A stretch of 64,000 nt of DNA. Source: CAYIHX01 sp964363305 (GTDB lineage Bacteria; Bdellovibrionota; UBA1018). A model generated the notes under the pieces. The model worked only from the letters and a program-made list of their open reading frames with translations. It made no database searches and was not told where the DNA came from. Position numbers and translations under genes: made by a program. The stretch lies in NCBI GenBank assembly GCA_964363305.1, contig CAYIHX010000013.1:1-64000 (forward strand), read 5' to 3'. Shown here in pieces: positions 44,973-52,581 of this stretch. The first letter of the stretch is position 1; each line of letters begins with the position of its first letter.

Positions 44973-46073
44973 ATGAAACCCGGAGTGAGCCGCCCGAAAA
45001 TTAAATATGCTGTCCAACACGACCCGTTCTACGCTCAACTGAAAGCCAAAATCGACTCTTACCTGGAAGCCAGTGGAGAGTCGAGATACGCGGGGCCGAG
45101 AATGTGGAAGAAAACGGCCACGATCATCGTGCTCTTTCTCTTCTTCGGCGGGTTGGTCTACTTCGCGAACCTAACCGGTGCCGCGTTCATCCTCGTTATG
45201 GCCCTCTGGATGTTCACCCAATTTCTCATGACCATAGGAATCGCCCACGACGCCGCACATGATTGCTACACGCGTGGCAAAAGATCCAATCGAGCGATCA
45301 TGTACCTCTTCGATGCCATCGGGATCAGCTCCGAGCACTGGATTGAAAACCACATTCATGCCCATCACTCGTCGCCCAACGTCCCGGGAATGGATTCAGC
45401 CATCGAATCCTTCTCGCTGATGCGTCTTCACCCGAAAACCCGGGCCTACCGAATTCAACGCCTCCAACACCTCTACATGTTCGGGATCTACTCAGTCGCG
45501 ACCCTATTCCAGGTCTACCTCCTTGAGTTCGTCTCGATCGCCCAGGGCTTGGTCGGTTTCGACAGAAGCGACACCTCCGGGGGACGAAAGGCGCTCCTCT
45601 TCCTGGTTCAGAAGCTGGCAGTCCTCGGCTATTCGCTCATCCTCCCTCTCTGGCTATTGCCCAATCCAGCCAGCGAGGTCGTTCTCGGATGGCTTTTCGG
45701 CCACGTCTTGTGCGGTCTCGCATTAGGCATCATCTTCATGACCACTCACCTCCACCAGGCGACCGAATTTCTGGAGCCGGACCCGCTCGGAAGAATTCAC
45801 GACTCATTCGCGAGAAGCGTGCTGAGGACCACGGCTGATGTCGCCCCGAACAACCGTTTTTACACGTGGATCTCAGGGGGTTTGAACCACCACGTGGCCC
45901 ACCACCTTTTTCCGACGATCTCGCAGATCCACCTGCCGATCATGACAAAAATCGTAAAGGAGACGGCGAAAGAGTTTGGAGTCCCCTACTACGAATACTC
46001 GTTTATCCACGGCATTCGGTCGCATCTGCGCCTCCTGAAAAAGTTAGGGGCGCTCCCTGATGCCCCGGGCTGA
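44973..46073 (+). CDS. fatty-acid desaturase (membrane di-iron type)
   Basis: A membrane enzyme of about 366 residues from the ATG at 44,973; a GTG two codons earlier is open. The three His boxes of acyl-lipid desaturases are all present: HDAAHD, HIHAHHSS and HHVAHHLFP, plus an additional TTHLHQATEF. Four or more hydrophobic stretches hold it in the inner membrane. It would introduce a double bond into membrane acyl chains with electrons from a ferredoxin or cytochrome-type donor. Regulation by the divergent TetR gene is likely. Confidence 0.92.
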   Translation: MKPGVSRPKIKYAVQHDPFYAQLKAKIDSYLEASGESRYAGPRMWKKTATIIVLFLFFGGLVYFANLTGAAFILVMALWMFTQFLMTIGIAHDAAHDCYTRGKRSNRAIMYLFDAIGISSEHWIENHIHAHHSSPNVPGMDSAIESFSLMRLHPKTRAYRIQRLQHLYMFGIYSVATLFQVYLLEFVSIAQGLVGFDRSDTSGGRKALLFLVQKLAVLGYSLILPLWLLPNPASEVVLGWLFGHVLCGLALGIIFMTTHLHQATEFLEPDPLGRIHDSFARSVLRTTADVAPNNRFYTWISGGLNHHVAHHLFPTISQIHLPIMTKIVKETAKEFGVPYYEYSFIHGIRSHLRLLKKLGALPDAPG

Positions 46074-46230
46074 AGGCCCAGATTGAAGCCGAACTATATC
46101 AGCGTCGATTCGGTCAAGACTCTACTCGGAGTTCCGAAGCTGAAATTCTGACTCCACAAAGTAGCCGATCATGCCATGAGATCGAGGTTTCCCGGTTGCC
46201 GCGCTCCGGAAATTCATATTAACGACCTCT

Positions 46231-46725
46231 ATGCGTCCGCTGCTATTCATTCTTCCCGTACTCATTCCTTCCCTCGCTCACGCCGGAGGCATGGTGAGCA
46301 GCGGTGATCCCATGGGCCATGTTTCTCCCTTCCCCTGGTTTCAGGGGATGACGAAGGTCAAGTTCTGCGTCGAAGAGACCGCACAGTTCGCGGTCGAGCA
46401 GAAGACCGCTGTAAAACGGATCGTTCGTCTGTTGAAGGAAACCGCGAAGACCCATCCAGATCGAATCGGCGCACACCCCAGATTCACGCAGGTGGATTGC
46501 GCGTCCACTCACGAACTGGCGGTACTTTTGGGCATCACCACCCCTCAGGTGCAGGAGGCCTTAGAGCTGGAGGGGCGCGAGATTCACGCCTTCACGTACT
46601 CGGTTCGACGAAATCCCCCGCGCGGATATATTTGGTTTGCGAACGACCCGATGTGGGAGGACCGAGCAGAATTCGAATCCACCCTCGCCTACCAAATCCA
46701 CTTGGTGTTCGGCCTGGACCGCTAG
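46231..46725 (+). CDS. secreted hypothetical protein ending in a degenerate metalloprotease-like motif
   Basis: Signal peptide MRPLLFILPVLIPSLAHA, then about 145 mature residues with two Cys. The last residues (TLAYQIHLVFGLDR) line up with the HExxHxFG motif of the exported proteins at 52,582 and 59,091, but with Tyr-Gln in place of His-Glu, and the protein stops just after. It may be a truncated, inactive relative. Its stop overlaps the stop of a TIGR02147 regulator gene by four bases (convergent). Function unknown. Confidence 0.65.
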   Translation: MRPLLFILPVLIPSLAHAGGMVSSGDPMGHVSPFPWFQGMTKVKFCVEETAQFAVEQKTAVKRIVRLLKETAKTHPDRIGAHPRFTQVDCASTHELAVLLGITTPQVQEALELEGREIHAFTYSVRRNPPRGYIWFANDPMWEDRAEFESTLAYQIHLVFGLDR

Positions 46726-47543
46726 ATCTTGAAGAGATCGAAGTTCATGTGAAAAACCTCGCTTGCCGGCGCCTTTTCCACGCGGTCGGCAACCCACTTC
46801 AGGAACTCCAGAAATCGAGCTTTGATCTCGGCCCGAAGCTCGTCGTTGGCGGAGAACGAGGAGGTGAAGAAGTAGTCGCGATGATTGCCCAACTTCTGCT
46901 GGTACTCGATCGACTTTTGACGAAACGCGATGCCATGCGCCCGTACCAAATGGGATTCACTGCTTAAGTGAAGAACCGACGAGAGCACCTGACACTTCTT
47001 TCCCGGTCCCAGCCTCACCACACCGCATTTCTCCAAGACGGAAAGGATCTTTTCTATTGAAGCCTCCTCCACCCGAAGTCGTTCGGCCAGCAACGCCGGA
47101 CTCGCTTGAACCGCGGACTGGGTCAAGAACATGTGCGCCAACGGATAAACAGCGTGTGTGAAATATTCGGCAAACACGGGCTCGGCCGGGCGGACGCCCT
47201 TTCTCCCCAAAGTCACGTCCGTGCGGATCTTGCGATCTCGCCATTGGTCGCGCGCGGTTTCCAGACGCTCCATACGCGTCTTGACTCTGCATTTCTTGAT
47301 CTCCAACAGGAGAAGCAAGAAATCAGACTCGTCCACAGAACAATGCAGGGCCTGCGCCATCGAATAGAGCTGATCCGCATTCAGATCGCAGCGCCGATGA
47401 AGGACGTTCGAAAGGTACGAGCGCTGTACGCCGATCTGATCGGCCACCCGTGAGAGGGTGAACGAAGGATAGGTCTTTTTCCTCAAGACCACGCTGTCGC
47501 GAAGAAAGTCTGAATATTCGTCGTAGAGGTAGGCGCTTTTCAT
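46722..47543 (-). CDS. TIGR02147/DUF4423 family regulator
   Basis: About 273 residues from the ATG at 47,543. The N-terminal helix-turn-helix (LSRVADQIGVQRSYLSNVLH) is of the XRE/lambda type. The middle holds the DUF4423-type winged-helix region (VFAEYFTHAVYPLAHM, AERLRVEEASIEKILSVLEKCGVVRL), and the C-terminus ends FHMNFDLFKI, the typical beta-strand terminus of TIGR02147 proteins. It is more diverged than the other two copies in the window. It is divergent from an XRE gene and converges with the secreted protein at 46,231. It likely binds DNA in the cytoplasm; the ligand is unknown. Confidence 0.82.
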   Translation of the reverse strand: MKSAYLYDEYSDFLRDSVVLRKKTYPSFTLSRVADQIGVQRSYLSNVLHRRCDLNADQLYSMAQALHCSVDESDFLLLLLEIKKCRVKTRMERLETARDQWRDRKIRTDVTLGRKGVRPAEPVFAEYFTHAVYPLAHMFLTQSAVQASPALLAERLRVEEASIEKILSVLEKCGVVRLGPGKKCQVLSSVLHLSSESHLVRAHGIAFRQKSIEYQQKLGNHRDYFFTSSFSANDELRAEIKARFLEFLKWVADRVEKAPASEVFHMNFDLFKI

Positions 47544-47632
47544 GATCGTTATTAATAATAACATCATTCATCCGAGTATTTTATTAAATAATATCCATTC
47601 CATCGCTCACGGTTTAGATCTCTGCGCATCTG

Positions 47633-47929
47633 ATGCGAGACCGAAACGAATCATTCCACGCCCGTTTGTGCCGCCTCCGTGAAAACCGGGGACTGACGCA
47701 AAAAAAAGTAGCCCGGATCGTCGGGGTCCCTGAATCGACCTATCGCAATTGGGAGTACGGAGGAGCCATTCGGGGCCAACCCTACGTGCGCCTGGCTCAG
47801 GCCCTAGAGGTAGGTCTTTCGGAACTCTTGGTGGGGTCTTTACCCCGCCAGGCGTCCTTGCTTCAGATTATGAACGAGATCGAGGTGCAAATCCGGAAGC
47901 TACGGACTGAGCTTATCCCGTTTTTATAG
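47633..47929 (+). CDS. XRE-family helix-turn-helix regulator
   Basis: A 98-residue protein whose first 65 residues are a classic HTH_3 domain (LTQKKVARIVGVPESTYRNW) with a conserved Leu/Ala core. The C-terminal 30 residues are a helix that may dimerise. It is divergent from the TIGR02147 gene over a very AT-rich intergenic stretch (47,544-47,632). It probably regulates itself and its neighbour, as is usual for such pairs; not shown by sequence. Confidence 0.85.
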   Translation: MRDRNESFHARLCRLRENRGLTQKKVARIVGVPESTYRNWEYGGAIRGQPYVRLAQALEVGLSELLVGSLPRQASLLQIMNEIEVQIRKLRTELIPFL

Positions 47930-48005
47930 ACCTGAATTCCGCTTATCCGTCCACATCAACGCGCCCACGGAGTAAGTGGCCACCACTCGTTGAAAGGAGT
48001 ACCCC

Positions 48006-48416
48006 ATGAAGACGTCCTCGCTGTTCCTCTCCGCCGCCTTGATCCTAGCCACCGGACCTGCAGCCCTGGCTGATGAATATCTAGAATGCCACCTCATCGG
48101 CCAATCGGACGCCGCCAGTGTGACTCAAGCCCCTGCCCATGTCGGGCTCGACCTGGCTCGCGATTGGACTCTTACGGAAGATGGGCGCACCGTTCGTCCT
48201 ATCCGGGTACGCGACGTCCTCTTTCGGGTAACGGTCACCTATTCCCGCCAGTCTCCCGAAGGGATCATTGACTCCACCTATGTCTTTAACGACCGCCTCT
48301 GTGAAAGCCAGGGAGTCGGATCGGCCGTGTTGAAGCGCACGCTTGTCTCCGGCTCCATGTCGTCCGGACCTAATCACGTGGTGAGCTACTACGAATGCAC
48401 CTGCGGCGTTGACTGA
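48006..48416 (+). CDS. small secreted Cys-containing protein (136 aa)
   Basis: AAAGGAG is well placed before the ATG. A signal peptide (LFLSAALILATGPAALA) is followed by a beta-rich mature domain of about 113 residues with four Cys (ECHL, LCESQ, ECTC), enough for two disulfides. No family is recognised. It is a periplasmic or extracellular protein. The 193-codon frame on the other strand is a shadow that picks up the ORF6N remnant next door. Confidence 0.7.
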   Translation: MKTSSLFLSAALILATGPAALADEYLECHLIGQSDAASVTQAPAHVGLDLARDWTLTEDGRTVRPIRVRDVLFRVTVTYSRQSPEGIIDSTYVFNDRLCESQGVGSAVLKRTLVSGSMSSGPNHVVSYYECTCGVD

Positions 48417-48469
48417 AGTACCATCAAATCTTGCAACATGTTCCCATTTAACGCGGGGACGCCCAGCGA

Positions 48470-48711
48470 GATGCTTCCCATGCCCCATCGTCAAGGTCAC
48501 AGTTTGTGATCGTAAAAGTACGTACTCAGCCTCGGTGAGCTGCAACATGAAGTCGTCTGGAAACCGATCCAAGTTCCGACGAACGGCCTGATTGAGCGCC
48601 CTGGGCTCAACCTCGTAAAGTACAGCCAGCTCGCTATCGAGCCATCTCTCGATGCCCACGAACGAAGCAGACCCACTGGCCGATTTCCTTCACTGATAAC
48701 TCTGCGCTCAT
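48470..48711 (-). pseudogene. frameshifted, truncated ORF6N-domain gene
   Basis: The sequence matches the intact ORF6N gene at 50,012-50,545 from its ATG onward (MSAELSVKEIGQ...CFVRGHR). A single extra base after the RGHREM codons (ATGGCTCG against ATGCTCG) shifts the frame. The matching frame resumes as LDSELAVLYEVEPRALNQAV and continues to GKH, after which similarity is lost near 48,470. The upstream flank is duplicated as well. It was presumably functional before decay. Confidence 0.8.
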
Positions 48712-48744
48712 CCTACTTCTCACACTTTCAGCAACTCGCCTCGA

Positions 48745-48856
48745 CGTTCTTTATGGTTCCAATCTTAGACGCCGGCACAGCTCTCAATCCTGTCAATAGA
48801 GAAGGGTACAAGTATTAGTGATTACGGAGGATTATTGTTCACAGCTGTTCGCCTTA
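48745..48856. repeat. copy A of a duplicated non-coding flank (with ORF6N)
   Basis: This segment resembles 50,578-50,745 upstream of the intact ORF6N gene. Shared words are TTCTTTAWGGTTCCAA, CGCCGGCACR-type and GTGATTACGGAGGATTATTG/GTGATTACGGGAGAATATGG followed by TTCACAGC. Together with the pseudogene it shows a segmental duplication. No gene lies between the pseudogene and 48,972. Confidence 0.6.
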
Positions 48857-48971
48857 GTTCACCGCGACCCACTCTTCGTGATTCTGAGATGCTCTTCTTC
48901 CGGCGGGTTCTCGCCCGGCCCGATTCTTCAATATGCGTGCACGGAACGCCCATCGTGCTTACGCTCAGGAT

Positions 48972-49766
48972 ATGATTCGTCGTCAGACACATTTCCGTTT
49001 TAGATTGCTAGCTCCCTTGCTCGTGACTTGTAGTGCATGCTCGACCATCAGACCCCCTGTTCGCTTTCAGGATGAATCGAGCGACGTCTCGATCATACTA
49101 GGCGTGGAACCCGAAATGTTTCCCGAAACGTGGCTACAGGCTGGCATCAAAGCTGAAGCAAGCCCATTGGATCGAAGCGAAGAGCAGCGTTCACTTGCCA
49201 TTGTCAAACGAGCCCTAGCCAAGTATCCGAACAGCCTGCTTCATGAAAATTTAGAGCGACTGTATGTAGTAGGAAAATTAGATTTCAGCGGAATAACATG
49301 CGGGGGAACGAACTCACGCGAGAGGCTATACCATGTCAATGGAGGAGTTTCGAAGTGGTACACCGATGAGATCATTGAAAGAGGTATCCATCATGAATTT
49401 TCCAGCATCCTGCTGAGAAATTATCAAAAAAAATTAAATCGCCCCGAATGGGATGCGGTACTGCCAGTTGGCTTTCAATACGGAGACGATGGTGTGCAGG
49501 CGGTCATTGATGGTAAAGCGGCGACGGCTCTCAATGAGGGCATGATGGAAAATGGATTTCTAAGTGAATATGCTCTTTCTTCATTTGAGAACGATTTTAA
49601 TCTGATCGCCGAACGACTTTTCATGTACAGCGAGGCGCTTTTTGCACTTGGAAAAAAATATCCAAAACTAGGAAAAAAAAACTCCATCGTGATCAAGTTT
49701 TATCATGAGCTGAACCCAATCTTCACCGAGGCCTACTTCAGAGGATCTGAGTTCAACTTGCACTAG
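48972..49766 (+). CDS. lipoprotein with metallopeptidase-like HHEFSS motif
   Basis: About 264 residues from the ATG at 48,972; an upstream ATG at 48,933 is open. A lipoprotein signal (RLLAPLLVTCSAC) is present. The segment IERGIHHEFSSILLRNY resembles the zinc-binding helix of HExxH peptidases, with Ser in place of the second His, and a possible third ligand region (NLIAERLFMYSEALFALGKKYP) follows later. I recall similar HHEF proteins annotated as putative zinc-binding metallopeptidases, but the degenerate motif leaves activity in doubt. It is AT-richer than its neighbours and lies inside the tRNA-Thr island. Confidence 0.65.
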   Translation: MIRRQTHFRFRLLAPLLVTCSACSTIRPPVRFQDESSDVSIILGVEPEMFPETWLQAGIKAEASPLDRSEEQRSLAIVKRALAKYPNSLLHENLERLYVVGKLDFSGITCGGTNSRERLYHVNGGVSKWYTDEIIERGIHHEFSSILLRNYQKKLNRPEWDAVLPVGFQYGDDGVQAVIDGKAATALNEGMMENGFLSEYALSSFENDFNLIAERLFMYSEALFALGKKYPKLGKKNSIVIKFYHELNPIFTEAYFRGSEFNLH

Positions 49767-49781
49767 GGCCCGCACTGTCGA

Positions 49782-49850
49782 ATCGAGGTGCCGTCGCTGG
49801 AATCCCGCGCAGAGGGATTAAAACTGTTTCTGGAAAGCCTTTTGGAATGA
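49782..49850 (+). pseudogene. 3' remnant of an M20-family peptidase (copy 1)
   Basis: An open fragment reading IEVPSLESRAEGLKLFLESL ends in TGA. It matches the last residues of M20 peptidases (...HTxxEYIEVPSL...) and the longer remnant at 52,411. It is followed after 12 bases by the stop of a second, opposite-strand remnant with the same spacing as copy 2. Confidence 0.6.
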
Positions 49851-49862
49851 TGCGTTCGGTTA

Positions 49863-49923
49863 CTAGGGTCCGAACGTTTCCTGGATCGATGCGCGCGCGA
49901 GTTGCAGCGCAGTGATCAATCGG
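49863..49923 (-). pseudogene. 3' remnant of the HExxH-protein gene (copy 1)
   Basis: On the minus strand the last codons read LITALQLARASIQETFGP and stop. They match the C-terminus of the intact gene at 52,582 (LISGPAQLQIARAAIREAFGL). The remaining 5' portion is missing. The bases from 49,924 to 50,011 hold no gene. Confidence 0.6.
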
Positions 49924-50011
49924 CTGCCGATCTTCGCCTTCATTCTTGCTCACCGCATCCAACTATTAGGGAGCTCCGAATAGTTGCTCTTGTCCTCGAC
50001 GGAGGCGGCTC

Positions 50012-50545
50012 TTACCGGCCGATCCCTCCCAGTCCTTTGATGCGCCTTTGAGCAACGGGAGTCCCCACCGCCATCAGTTGTCGAATGGCCTCGAACACGG
50101 CCTTGAACTGCTGGTCGTGCTGGCCGAGTTTGCGTTCGATCTGATCGATTTTCTTCGCCAGGTCCCTGTTCGTTTCGAGCATCTCGCGCAGTTTCACAAA
50201 GGTGCGAATAATAGCGATATTCACATGAACCGCTCGTTCGCTGTTCAGCACGCTCGAAAGCATCGCTACTCCTTGTTCGGTAAATACCAAAGGCAGATAC
50301 TTTCGGTGCTTTCCACGCCCGGTCTTTAAGGTTTCAATTTGAAACCTTAAAGACTCGTACTCCTTCTGCGTTAGTCGGAACATGAAGTCCTCAGGAAACC
50401 GGTCCACATTCCTTCGGACAGCCAAGTTGAGTTGTTTGGTCTGCACCTCATACATTTCAGCCAAATCACTATCGAGCATCACCCGATGCCCGCGAACGAA
50501 GTAGATCCGCTGACCGATTTCCTTCACCGATAACTCTGCGCTCAT
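50012..50545 (-). CDS. ORF6N-domain DNA-binding protein
   Basis: A 177-residue protein. The ORF6N domain (about 10-95) shows FVRGHRVMLDSDLAEMYEV, TKQLNLAVRRNVDRFPEDFM and LPLVFTEQGVAMLSSVLNSE. A C-terminal coiled coil (EMLETNRDLAKKIDQIERKL) is followed by a basic tail. ORF6N/KilA-N-type proteins are common in phages and islands and are thought to bind DNA. A perfect 33-base palindrome lies inside the coding region (codons for SLRFQIETLK), and a near copy lies just upstream of the start. A decayed paralogue is at 48,470. Confidence 0.9.
   Translation of the reverse strand: MSAELSVKEIGQRIYFVRGHRVMLDSDLAEMYEVQTKQLNLAVRRNVDRFPEDFMFRLTQKEYESLRFQIETLKTGRGKHRKYLPLVFTEQGVAMLSSVLNSERAVHVNIAIIRTFVKLREMLETNRDLAKKIDQIERKLGQHDQQFKAVFEAIRQLMAVGTPVAQRRIKGLGGIGR
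50322..50354. repeat. perfect intragenic palindrome in the ORF6N gene
   Basis: Two perfect 16-base arms (GTCTTTAAGGTTTCAA and complement) around a single central T. The inner 13-base arms match those of the upstream palindrome at 50,584-50,610. Confidence 0.9.
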
Positions 50546-50583
50546 CCTGCTCCTCGCCCCTTCGGCGGCCCATCCACCGATTC

Positions 50584-50610
50584 TTTAAGGTTCCAAATTA
50601 GAATCTTAAA
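50584..50610. promoter_or_regulatory. near-palindrome upstream of the ORF6N gene, candidate operator
   Basis: Arms TTTAAGGTTCCAA and TTAGAATCTTAAA (two mismatches) around one central base, 39-65 bases upstream of the ORF6N start. Same length and almost the same sequence as the intragenic palindrome. It is likely an autoregulatory site, inferred from the match. Confidence 0.6.
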
Positions 50611-50760
50611 CACCGGCACGACGGCAGACACTCAATCCCGTGGTCCCACGGTGGTCCATCGCGGTGCCCCGGAGCGAATAGCAGAGAACAACAGTAAGGG
50701 GTACACCTATTTGTGATTACGGGAGAATATGGTTCACAGCGGTGCCTCCACAAATAACTC
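50611..50760. repeat. copy B of the duplicated non-coding flank
   Basis: Continues the duplicated flank seen at 48,745-48,856 (GTGATTACGGGAGAATATGG, TTCACAGC). No gene. It runs straight into the tRNA-Thr fragment, so it is the edge of the island. Confidence 0.55.
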
Positions 50761-50804
50761 TCATAAAGCGTAGGTCGCAGGTTCAATCCCGGTCGTCGGC
50801 TCTA
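50761..50804 (+). repeat. tRNA-Thr 3'-half fragment, candidate island attachment site
   Basis: The 44 bases match positions 44,170-44,213 of the intact tRNA-Thr(CGT) with four differences, in direct orientation. They cover the anticodon loop through the CCA (here CTA). This is the usual footprint of integration at a tRNA 3' end. 50,805-50,876 holds no gene. Confidence 0.85.
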
Positions 50805-50876
50805 CTTTAGGTGACGGCTTCCGTCACGAAACGCCTGTTACTCACGCGGCAACCCGACAGAAAAGCGGGTTAGCGA

Positions 50877-52166
50877 CTATCTCGTCACGCGACTAACACA
50901 GGGATCTGCGCCACCATCGTTCAGTAGAGATTCGACGTACTGGATCCCAGCGCGAGGGACTGGAACAGCGGGAATAGCGTTCAGAAGATCGACGGCGCCA
51001 TTCGGTAGAGCGATTTGAAGCGAAGTATGCATCTCTGGAGTCATCAGAAATGAAAAATTTTTTGACCTCAAAAAAAAGAGCCGGGCGATTTCCTCAGCGT
51101 CCCAACCGTACCGGGATTTCAGAAAGCGCGCCTGTTCACGAAAAGCTCGGCACTCGAGGGGCCGGTGGTGATATCCCCAATTATCAACTGCATTTCGATC
51201 CCACGAGTATTTGACAGCTTCAAGAATGGGATCTCTGCATGAAGCGATTTCAATTCTAATGAAAGAAGCGCAACTCCGCTCTACTTCGGCTACCAGAACG
51301 CTATATCGGTCAGGTTCCTCTTGGATAAACTGATCGAAACTTTCTCTCGTCGCCAAGCCCAACTGCTCCGCTATGTCCTCCTCTTGTCGAACCAAATCTT
51401 CACGACTCATGTTCAGATCAGTGACGTAGTCAAGAATGTGCTTGAGTTCGTGAACCATCAACGACTGAAAGACCTCAGGCCAAGTCGAGGCCTCGGTGGA
51501 ATAGCGAATGATTTGACGGGTTCCTAGATGTTCATGAAGCACTCGAACAAAAGTTTCAACGCCGCCTCGAAAAATGAATCTACTGACCTGGAAATAGTCA
51601 CTCCTACATCCAGCAACCAATGGCGTGAACCAATATACAGTCCTCAAATCCTGATCATGAAAAGCAGGAAAAGACGTCTCAGAATAATTGGCGTCAGCGA
51701 TGGTGCCAGGCCCACCGAATCCCTGACCGAAAAAACCAGGGTCAGTATAGCGCATTTCCATTAACGCAGTCTTTCCGAGTACCTCTGCATTTTGCCCAAA
51801 GTAAGCCAGCGCTTCTGCAAATCTCGGGTCATCTGCTACTCGGGTCACGCCCACCACTCCCTGCTTCATAGCTCGCTCATAGATCGACCGAAGGAGGGAA
51901 GGCGCAGCTCCGATCTCTCCGACATTGACAGACTGCCTACGTCCGTCATCCAAGACCTCCTGTATCCAGTTCCGTCTCACTTCTTCGCTCTGTCCTGGGC
52001 AGGCTTCGACAGCGTCCCTCGAAATCTGTTCACTGTCAGCAAATTCGGCCTGAATTCTCGCTTCCTGAAATGCAGCCCAAAACGTTGTCTGAACATCAGC
52101 AAAGGCAGGCGCAGCCGTCGCAAGCAAGCTGATCACGGCAGAAAAAGTGAAAAAAGAAAGCATCAC
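50877..52166 (-). CDS. secreted putative zinc metalloprotease (HELKH motif)
   Basis: A 429-residue exported protein with signal peptide (FFTFSAVISLLATAAPAFA). In the middle, near residue 240, LMVHELKHILDYVTD carries HExxH. A candidate third ligand and acidic segment follow (SREDLVRQEEDIAEQL). A second Cys/His-rich segment (YHHRPLECRAFREQARFL) lies later. The family is not recognised; unrelated by eye to the HExxH proteins at 52,582 and 59,091. Its start overlaps the stop of the small upstream frame by four bases (ATGA). Confidence 0.75.
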   Translation of the reverse strand: MMLSFFTFSAVISLLATAAPAFADVQTTFWAAFQEARIQAEFADSEQISRDAVEACPGQSEEVRRNWIQEVLDDGRRQSVNVGEIGAAPSLLRSIYERAMKQGVVGVTRVADDPRFAEALAYFGQNAEVLGKTALMEMRYTDPGFFGQGFGGPGTIADANYSETSFPAFHDQDLRTVYWFTPLVAGCRSDYFQVSRFIFRGGVETFVRVLHEHLGTRQIIRYSTEASTWPEVFQSLMVHELKHILDYVTDLNMSREDLVRQEEDIAEQLGLATRESFDQFIQEEPDRYSVLVAEVERSCASFIRIEIASCRDPILEAVKYSWDRNAVDNWGYHHRPLECRAFREQARFLKSRYGWDAEEIARLFFLRSKNFSFLMTPEMHTSLQIALPNGAVDLLNAIPAVPVPRAGIQYVESLLNDGGADPCVSRVTR

Positions 52167-52414
52167 TGAACCTCAATCAGATTTACAGCCGGAATGGGCG
52201 GATTGTGCACTGTAGACTGTAAGTGAGGCGCCAGGATCTTACCCACAGAGAGAGCGACCGCGAGGTCATAAACCCACTGAGCTAAAGAGATACCCACTCG
52301 GGCAGAGGTAACTGTCGAATCGAAAAAAATGCCGTTTTCCACCAATGACGCTTCAAAACCATTCCTCACTCGGTATCTCTCGATCTTGAAAAAATTGGAA
52401 ACTACCTCACGCAA
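52163..52414 (-). pseudogene. probable 3' fragment of a gene cut by rearrangement (83 codons)
   Basis: The frame has only a TTG start, beside the abrupt beginning of the M20 remnant on the other strand. Its C-terminal half (VGKILAPHLQSTVHNPPIPA) reads as coding and its stop overlaps the next gene's ATG (ATGA), as in a working operon. I think it is the remaining tail of the regulator or partner gene that once preceded the metalloprotease. A short real gene is the alternative. Confidence 0.5.
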
Positions 52415-52569
52415 ATCCGTTCACATCAATGGCGTCGCCGATCTCAATGCCATGATTCATCCGGACCTCATCGCAATCGACGATCTCGAACCCATCGGAG
52501 GCGGGGCCCATACCAATCGGGAATACATCGAGGTGCCGTCGACTGTTTCTGGAAAGCCTTTTGGAATGA
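52411..52569 (+). pseudogene. C-terminal remnant of an M20-family peptidase (copy 2)
   Basis: Reads HINGVADLNAMIHPDLIAID and then GGGAHTNREYIEVPS, the metal-site end of M20 (glutamate carboxypeptidase-like) peptidases. A 26-base deletion relative to copy 1 (49,782) then shifts the frame before the common TGA. No 5' part exists, so this is debris of a duplicated locus. Confidence 0.7.
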
Positions 52570-52581
52570 CGCGTTCAACTA

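Noticed and set aside
48081..48659. 192-codon minus-strand frame opposite the secreted 136-aa gene
   Set aside because: Only its first part (from about 48,659) matches ORF6N, as the frameshifted remnant. The rest is antisense to a well-supported secreted protein with a good ribosome site.
50598..50786. 62-codon minus-strand frame over the tRNA fragment and flank
   Set aside because: It reads across duplicated non-coding sequence and the tRNA-Thr copy.
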